The notes under the pieces: generated by a model
The model's input: the letters and a program-made list of their open reading frames with translations, nothing else
Databases searched by the model: none
What the model was told of the DNA's origin: nothing
Made by a program: the position numbers and the translations under genes
Shown here: positions 7,341 through 11,717 of the stretch, piece by piece
Layout: each line of letters starts with the position of its first letter
Numbering within the stretch: position 1 is the first letter of the stretch
Origin: Helicobacteraceae bacterium
GTDB taxonomy: Bacteria > Campylobacterota > Campylobacteria > Campylobacterales > Sulfurimonadaceae
Length of the DNA stretch: 11,717 nucleotides
Direction of reading: 5' to 3'
Assembly: GCA_015488075.1 (NCBI GenBank)
Contig: WFOM01000202.1
Coordinates: forward strand, 1 to 11,717

Positions 7341-8090
7341 ATGAAAAAGATATTGATGCTTCTTGGTTTGTTTGGTTTTTTGTTTTCTGAGGATTTGTAT
7401 CTTGGTATAGGGCCGTATTTTCAGACACAGCCGTATAAAGGTGCAAAACCGCTTTATGTTCCTTCTCCTGTTATTTTTTTTGACAACGGTTATGTTTATG
7501 CCAGATGGAGCAGGTTTGGAGCATATTTTTACGGCAAAAAAGGCAAGGAGATTTCATGGGCATTTTCTGTAACAGCTCAGCCAAGACCAAACGGATATAA
7601 GCCTGGTGACAGCAAAGAGTTAAACGGACTTGATGAAAAAAAGACATCTCTTGAAGCGGGTCTTGCATACAGTATATTTGACAAGAAAAAAAACAGTATA
7701 AAGTATTTTGAATTTATGGCGCTTACCGATGTTCTTGGCAGATATGACTCTTATATATTAAAAGGTGAAGGCGGTATAGTCTTAAAATACAACAAACTAA
7801 GTTTTACACCGAGTTTTGTTTTTGTATATGAAAGCCAAAAATTTACAAACTACTACTATGGCATTAGCAACGAAGAAGCAGCCAGAACAAGCTATAATGA
7901 GTATAGAGGAAGCGGTGGAGTAAGATTTGCCATACAGGCATATCTGAATTATGATATAACAGAAAAATGGTCTGCTTTTTTCAATCTTAGAGTTGATAGA
8001 CTTACAAATGATGCCAAAAACTCACCTATAACAGATACTGCATATATGTATAGCGGACTGGCTTCAATTCTTTATAAGTTTGAGATTTGA
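7341..8090 (+). CDS. MipA/OmpV family outer-membrane protein
   Basis: A 249-residue protein that I assign to the MipA/OmpV beta-barrel family. It starts with a signal peptide: MKK, a hydrophobic core ILMLLGLFGFLF, and likely cleavage after S16. The mature part alternates aromatic and polar residues as in outer-membrane strands, with the family-like pattern YYGISNEEAARTSYNEY, then a glycine-rich strand, and near the end NDAKNSPITDTAYMYSGL, closing on a terminal YKFEI strand. E. coli MipA binds the lytic transglycosylase MltA and PBP1B; other members are porin-like or of unknown role. The gene starts four bases after the mreC stop, so it is in the same operon as mreBC, which favours a cell-wall role over a transport role, though this is inference. 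The last codons overlap the start of a heptad repeat. Confidence 0.82.
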   Translation: MKKILMLLGLFGFLFSEDLYLGIGPYFQTQPYKGAKPLYVPSPVIFFDNGYVYARWSRFGAYFYGKKGKEISWAFSVTAQPRPNGYKPGDSKELNGLDEKKTSLEAGLAYSIFDKKKNSIKYFEFMALTDVLGRYDSYILKGEGGIVLKYNKLSFTPSFVFVYESQKFTNYYYGISNEEAARTSYNEYRGSGGVRFAIQAYLNYDITEKWSAFFNLRVDRLTNDAKNSPITDTAYMYSGLASILYKFEI

Positions 8091-8118
8091 GGGATTAGGG
8101 ATGAGGGTTGAGGGTTGA
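8077..8118 (+). repeat. Degenerate 7-base tandem repeat, first cluster
   Basis: Six 7-base units run in one phase: AGTTTGA, GATTTGA, GGGATTA, GGGATGA, GGGTTGA, GGGTTGA. The last four are the clearest. The first two form the final codons and stop of the MipA-like gene, so the repeat may have grown into or out of the gene end. The consensus is close to GGGTTGA. The sequence is G-rich on the plus strand and unlike the surrounding coding DNA. Confidence 0.7.
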
Positions 8119-8143
8119 GAAAATATAGCTTCAAGTCCAAAAA

Positions 8144-8156
8144 GCCACAAGGTGGC
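8144..8156. other. Small perfect hairpin between the two repeat clusters
   Basis: GCCAC and GTGGC form a five-base-pair stem around the loop AAG. It is followed by GTGGGCACTCCGTGTGG, a GC-rich stretch that stands out in this AT-rich window. There is no T-run after the stem, so it is not an intrinsic terminator. It could be the core of a small dispersed repeat whose flanks are the heptads. Confidence 0.45.
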
Positions 8157-8171
8157 GTGGGCACTCCGTGT

Positions 8172-8227
8172 GGATAACGGAAAACAGACAACGGAAAACG
8201 TAATTAGGATTTAGGTTTGAGGATTGA
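8172..8227 (+). repeat. Degenerate 7-base tandem repeat, second cluster
   Basis: Eight consecutive 7-base units share one phase: GGATAAC, GGAAAAC, AGACAAC, GGAAAAC, GTAATTA, GGATTTA, GGTTTGA, GGATTGA. The first half is of the GGAAAAC type and the second of the GGATTGA type, which resembles the first cluster. Because of the period, AACGGAAAAC recurs exactly 14 bases apart (8176 and 8190). A further GGATTTA at 8232-8238 is out of phase. The two clusters are not in phase with each other. Confidence 0.7.
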
Positions 8228-8261
8228 GATAGGATTTATCTTTTAATAAGTGGTTTTTTTA

Positions 8262-8267
8262 TATAAT
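8262..8267 (+). promoter_or_regulatory. -10 box of the carB promoter
   Basis: A perfect TATAAT follows a run of seven T (8254-8260), in the form GGTTTTTTTATATAATTAC. This T-rich plus -10 arrangement is characteristic of Campylobacterota housekeeping promoters. Transcription would start near 8274, giving a leader of about 30 bases with the carB Shine-Dalgarno AAGG at 8295-8298. No attenuator or PyrR-type structure is visible in so short a leader. Confidence 0.7.
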
Positions 8268-8304
8268 TACAAAATTTGTAAAAACACAAACCAAAAGGTT
8301 ATCA

Positions 8305-11300
8305 ATGCCAAAAAGAACAGATATACAAACAATTTTACTGATAGGTTCGGGTCCAATTATAATAGGCCAGGCATGCGAGTTTGACTACAGTGGAACACAG
8401 GCGGTAAAAACACTAAAAGAGCTTGGATACAGAGTTGTTTTGGTGAACTCAAACCCTGCTACTATCATGACAGACCCTGAGTTTGCAGACAGAACATATA
8501 TAGAGCCTATAAAAGAGGAAGTTATAGCAAAGATAATAGAAAAAGAGAATGTAGATGCCATACTTCCTACTATGGGTGGTCAAACCGCTTTAAATGTTGC
8601 TATGAGTATGTATGAGAAAGGTTTGCTAAAAGGCATTGAATTTTTGGGAGCAAACCCGGAAGCGATAAAAAAAGGTGAAGACAGAAGCGAGTTTAAAGCG
8701 GCTATGCAAAAACTTGGTATGGATTTGCCTTTTTCAAAATATGCATACAACCTTGATGAAGCTGTTGAGGCTGCAAAGGAGATAGGTTTTCCTTTGATTA
8801 TAAGAGCTTCATTTACTTTGGCAGGTGGCGGAAGCGGTGTTGCTTACAACATGGATGAGTTTAAAGAGCTTGCAAAAAGAGGTCTTGATGAATCACCTGT
8901 GAGTGAGATACTGATAGAAGAGTCTCTTCTTGGCTGGAAAGAGTATGAGATGGAAGTTATCAGAGATAAAAACGATAACTGCATCATAGTTTGCTCTATA
9001 GAAAACCTTGATCCTATGGGTGTTCATACAGGTGACAGCATAACTATAGCTCCTGCACTAACTCTAACAGATAAAGAGTATCAGAGGATGAGAGATGCCT
9101 CATTTGCGATACTTAGAGAGATAGGTGTAGATACCGGCGGAAGCAATGTTCAGTTTGCTTTGAATCCAAAAACAGGAAGGATGATAGTAATAGAGATGAA
9201 TCCAAGGGTATCTCGCTCATCCGCTCTTGCATCAAAAGCTACAGGATATCCTATAGCAAAAGTGGCAACTTTACTTGCAGTCGGTTTCACACTTGATGAG
9301 ATAAAAAACGATATAACAGGAACTCCTGCAAGTTTTGAACCGGTAATAGACTATATTGTTACAAAAGTGCCTAGATTTACATTTGAAAAATTCCCAGAAG
9401 CAGGCTCAACTCTTACTACCAGCATGAAATCTGTCGGTGAAGTTATGGCAATAGGCAGAACTTTTAAAGAATCAATTCAAAAAGCACTTTGTTCACTTGA
9501 GACAGGTTTGGAAGGTTTTGATGAGGTTATCGGTGATGATGATTTTATAAAGCATGAGATAAGAAGACCAAACGCAAACAGAATTTTATATGTAGCTGAA
9601 GGGTTTAGAAGAGGGTTTGATTTAGAAGAGATTTATGAGATGAGCAAAATCGATAGATGGTTTTTGTATCAGATAGAAGAGCTTGTAGAAAAAGAGAAAA
9701 CCATCACAAAAGAGATACTAAAAGATGAAGAAATTTTCAGAGAGATAAAAGCAGAAGGTTTTTCTGACAGTAAAATAGCATATCTTGTTTCAAAAAACTC
9801 AAACATTACGATAACAGAAAACTATGTATACAATGCAAGAAAAGAGCTTGGCATATCTTTGGAATACAACGAAGTAGATACCTGTGCGGCTGAGTTTAAA
9901 GCTCTTACACCATACCTTTATTCAACTACAAACATTACAAAAATCCCTTATAAAAAAAGAGAATCAAATAAAGAAAAAGTTCTTATAATAGGTGGAGGAC
10001 CAAACAGAATAGGACAGGGTATAGAGTTTGACTACTGCTGTGTTCATGCATCTTTTGCACTCAAAGAGATGGGTGTTGAAACCATTATGTATAACTGCAA
10101 CCCTGAAACTGTTTCAACAGATTATGATACTTCTGATGTGCTTTACTTTGAGCCTATAGATTTTGAAAGGGTCAGAGAAGTTATAGAAGCTGAAAATCCG
10201 GATGGTATTATAGTTCATTTCGGCGGTCAGACTCCTTTGAAATTGGCAAACAGGATAGATGATATCGGTGGGAAGATTATAGGAACAAGTGCGAGTGTGA
10301 TTGACCTTGCAGAAGACAGAGAAAAATTTGCAGAGTTTATAAACAAAATCGGTCTTAAACAGCCTGCAAACGGTATGGCTAGAACAAAAGAAGAATCTTA
10401 CCTTATAGCAAAAGAACTGGGGTATCCCGTGCTTGTTCGCCCTTCTTATGTGCTTGGCGGAAGGGGAATGAGGATAGTTTACAGTGAAGATGAGCTAAAA
10501 GAGTATATAGAGATAGCAGTTTCCGTAAGCAATGATGCACCTGTTTTGATAGATAAGTTTTTAGACCAGGCAGTTGAGCTTGATGTGGATGCCATAAGCG
10601 ATACAAAAAATGTTTATATAGGCTCTATCATGCAACATATAGAAGAAGCAGGTATCCATTCGGGTGATAGTGCATGTATGTTGCCGCCTGTAAATTTGGA
10701 TAAAAAAATCATAAAAGACATAGAAACTTTTACCAAAAAGATAGCTTTGGGCCTTGGTGTAAGAGGGCTGATGAATGTTCAGTATGCCATATACAACGGT
10801 GAGATTTATCTTATAGAAGTAAATCCAAGAGCAAGCAGAACGGTTCCTTTTGTTTCAAAAGCTACCGGTATGCCGCTTGCCAAAGTTGCAACAAGAGTTA
10901 TGATGGGTGAGAGTTTAGTTGAATCGTTAAAATTTTATGACAAGTTTGATGTCTTGGATTTTGACGGTGAGGTTTACAAACCGAAACTAAAAAATCACAT
11001 TTCGGTAAAAGAAGCGGTTTTTCCGTTTAACAAACTATACGGTGCAGATTTGGTGCTTAGTCCCGAGATGAAGTCAACCGGTGAAGTTATGGGAGTTAGT
11101 TCAAATTTCGGAACAAGCTTTGCCAAAAGCCAGATTTCTGCAGGAAACCATATAGCAGAGGAAGGAACATGCTTTTTAAGTTTTATAGACAACGACAAAA
11201 AAGCCGGTGTTGAGATAGCAAGGGGTCTTAAAGAGCTTGGATTCAGGCTTGTGGCAACAAAAGGAACGGCAAAAGCGATAAATGAAGCCGGAATAGAGTG

Positions 11301-11559
11301 TGAAGTGGTGTTAAAGATAAGTGAGGGAAGACCAAATATAGAAGATATGATGAAAAATGACGAGATAGCAATGGCAATCAACACTTCAGACAACAATACA
11401 AGCAAAAAAGATGCTGTTGCGATAAGACAGGAGGTTTTAAAAAGAAACATACCTTACTTCACAACCATTGCAGCAGCAAAAGCAGCCATAGAAGCTTTAA
11501 ATATTATGAAAACCACTCCTTGGAGCGATCCTAATGCACTTCAGGATTTGCTTGCATAA
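8305..11559 (+). CDS. carB: Carbamoyl-phosphate synthase large subunit (CarB)
   Basis: CarB makes carbamoyl phosphate from bicarbonate, two ATP and ammonia supplied by the small subunit CarA, for both pyrimidine and arginine synthesis. The 1084 residues contain all four parts: a first ATP-grasp half (about 1-400, starting [22 protein letters not shown]), an oligomerisation domain (about 400-550), a second ATP-grasp half (from about 554, [21 protein letters not shown]) and an MGS-like allosteric domain (from about 951). The metal and ATP residues of both halves are visible in E297-M-N-P-R301 and E838-V-N-P-R842. The MGS domain keeps [14 protein letters not shown] and INTSDN, so regulation by nucleotides and ornithine is possible but not shown. 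carA is not adjacent, unlike in E. coli. The gene has its own promoter and an ATG six bases after AAGG. Confidence 0.98.
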   Translation: MPKRTDIQTILLIGSGPIIIGQACEFDYSGTQAVKTLKELGYRVVLVNSNPATIMTDPEFADRTYIEPIKEEVIAKIIEKENVDAILPTMGGQTALNVAMSMYEKGLLKGIEFLGANPEAIKKGEDRSEFKAAMQKLGMDLPFSKYAYNLDEAVEAAKEIGFPLIIRASFTLAGGGSGVAYNMDEFKELAKRGLDESPVSEILIEESLLGWKEYEMEVIRDKNDNCIIVCSIENLDPMGVHTGDSITIAPALTLTDKEYQRMRDASFAILREIGVDTGGSNVQFALNPKTGRMIVIEMNPRVSRSSALASKATGYPIAKVATLLAVGFTLDEIKNDITGTPASFEPVIDYIVTKVPRFTFEKFPEAGSTLTTSMKSVGEVMAIGRTFKESIQKALCSLETGLEGFDEVIGDDDFIKHEIRRPNANRILYVAEGFRRGFDLEEIYEMSKIDRWFLYQIEELVEKEKTITKEILKDEEIFREIKAEGFSDSKIAYLVSKNSNITITENYVYNARKELGISLEYNEVDTCAAEFKALTPYLYSTTNITKIPYKKRESNKEKVLIIGGGPNRIGQGIEFDYCCVHASFALKEMGVETIMYNCNPETVSTDYDTSDVLYFEPIDFERVREVIEAENPDGIIVHFGGQTPLKLANRIDDIGGKIIGTSASVIDLAEDREKFAEFINKIGLKQPANGMARTKEESYLIAKELGYPVLVRPSYVLGGRGMRIVYSEDELKEYIEIAVSVSNDAPVLIDKFLDQAVELDVDAISDTKNVYIGSIMQHIEEAGIHSGDSACMLPPVNLDKKIIKDIETFTKKIALGLGVRGLMNVQYAIYNGEIYLIEVNPRASRTVPFVSKATGMPLAKVATRVMMGESLVESLKFYDKFDVLDFDGEVYKPKLKNHISVKEAVFPFNKLYGADLVLSPEMKSTGEVMGVSSNFGTSFAKSQISAGNHIAEEGTCFLSFIDNDKKAGVEIARGLKELGFRLVATKGTAKAINEAGIECEVVLKISEGRPNIEDMMKNDEIAMAINTSDNNTSKKDAVAIRQEVLKRNIPYFTTIAAAKAAIEALNIMKTTPWSDPNALQDLLA

Positions 11560-11562
11560 ATC

Positions 11563-11717
11563 ATGATAATACTTACACAAACCGACACAACAGTCGGTTT
11601 TTTATCCAAAGATGAAGAAAAACTGGCAAAAGCAAAAGATAGAACTCCATCTAAACCTTTTTTAAAAAATTTTGAAGATTTTAAAACTCTAAAAAAATAC
11701 AAAAGAGTCTTTCAAAA
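11563..11717 (+). CDS. YrdC/Sua5-like protein, N-terminal part, cut by the right edge
   Basis: The frame opens at an ATG three bases after the carB stop and is still open at the window edge, giving 51 codons. The start MIILTQTDTTVGFLSKDEEKL contains a form of the PTDT-x-YGL substrate-binding motif of the YrdC domain (here QTDTTVGFLS), followed by a Lys-rich stretch with KDRTPSKPF, which fits the K-R-p-x-x-K-P motif. YrdC/Sua5 (TsaC) proteins make threonylcarbamoyl-adenylate from threonine, bicarbonate and ATP for the t6A modification of tRNA. Some Campylobacterota carry a shorter, divergent YrdC-like protein of this kind, so whether it is the functional TsaC cannot be judged from the N-terminus. 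No Shine-Dalgarno lies at a useful distance, so it probably depends on translational coupling to carB. Its first codons overlap a terminator-like hairpin. Confidence 0.75.
   Translation, partial: MIILTQTDTTVGFLSKDEEKLAKAKDRTPSKPFLKNFEDFKTLKKYKRVFQ
11579..11603 (+). terminator. Intrinsic-terminator-like hairpin after carB, inside the next gene
   Basis: AAACCGAC pairs perfectly with GTCGGTTT around the six-base loop ACAACA, and the run of T reaches six (11598-11603). This is a textbook rho-independent terminator for plus-strand transcripts, 19 bases after the carB stop. The same bases encode the QTDTTVGF motif of the YrdC-like gene, so the structure may instead be forced in part by protein sequence. 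The stem is short (five strong pairs plus three A-T pairs). Confidence 0.55.

Noticed and set aside
8091..8227. The repeat clusters considered as a CRISPR array.
   Set aside because: The units are only seven bases long, degenerate and directly adjacent with no spacers, and there are no cas genes nearby.
8227..8244. AGATA and TATCT around a five-base loop followed by T, considered as a terminator for the envelope operon.
   Set aside because: The stem is five mostly A-T pairs with a T-run of only four, too weak to call. No convincing intrinsic terminator was found between 8090 and the carB promoter.
8274..8304. The carB leader considered as a pyrimidine- or arginine-responsive riboswitch or attenuator.
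   Set aside because: The leader from the likely start site is about 30 bases, with no leader peptide or alternative hairpins.
10995..11450. A 151-codon minus-strand open frame opposite the end of carB, with hydrophobic stretches that look like membrane helices.
   Set aside because: The reverse complement of Lys-, Glu- and Asp-rich coding DNA gives Phe-, Leu- and Ser-rich frames. It covers the CarB allosteric domain and has no promoter or ribosome site.

Overview
The window is AT-rich DNA from a Gram-negative bacterium, most likely a member of the Campylobacterota (the former Epsilonproteobacteria). Three things point there. The gene order fabZ-lpxA-clpX-mreB-mreC followed by carB is one I recall from that phylum, for example Campylobacter. 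The promoters have a clear TATAAT-type -10 with T-rich DNA upstream and no obvious -35. Codon use leans heavily on ATA, AGA and AAA. I cannot name a genus from the sequence alone.

Layout. Bases 1-1693 hold four minus-strand genes in an overlapping run, read right to left: a small protein of unknown function with a helical N-terminus, a four-helix membrane protein of unknown function, a DEDDh 3'-5' exonuclease with an ExoX-like C-terminal domain, and the first 25 codons of a further gene that leaves the window at base 1. A short divergent promoter region (1694-1744) separates them from the plus-strand genes. Bases 1745-8090 hold seven plus-strand genes: murA, then fabZ, lpxA, clpX, mreB, mreC and a MipA/OmpV-family outer-membrane protein. 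The last six are nearly touching or overlapping, so they read as one operon. A 214-base gap (8091-8304) contains degenerate 7-base tandem repeats, a small hairpin and a promoter. carB follows (8305-11559), and three bases after it begins a truncated YrdC/Sua5-like gene that runs off the right edge.

How the genes fit together. The central block is an envelope-growth module. MurA starts peptidoglycan precursor synthesis. FabZ and LpxA both handle 3-hydroxyacyl-ACP, FabZ for membrane lipid and LpxA for lipid A. MreB and MreC organise the cell-elongation machinery, and the MipA-type protein may link the outer membrane to murein synthesis. ClpX, the protein unfoldase, sits inside this operon with no clpP beside it. 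carB makes carbamoyl phosphate for pyrimidines and arginine; carA is not in the window.

I found no phage, transposon, CRISPR array, rRNA or tRNA, and no sign of a wholly new system. The least ordinary items are the heptad repeats upstream of carB, a near-perfect intrinsic-terminator hairpin that doubles as the conserved substrate-binding codons of the YrdC-like gene, and the unrecognised overlapping minus-strand genes.
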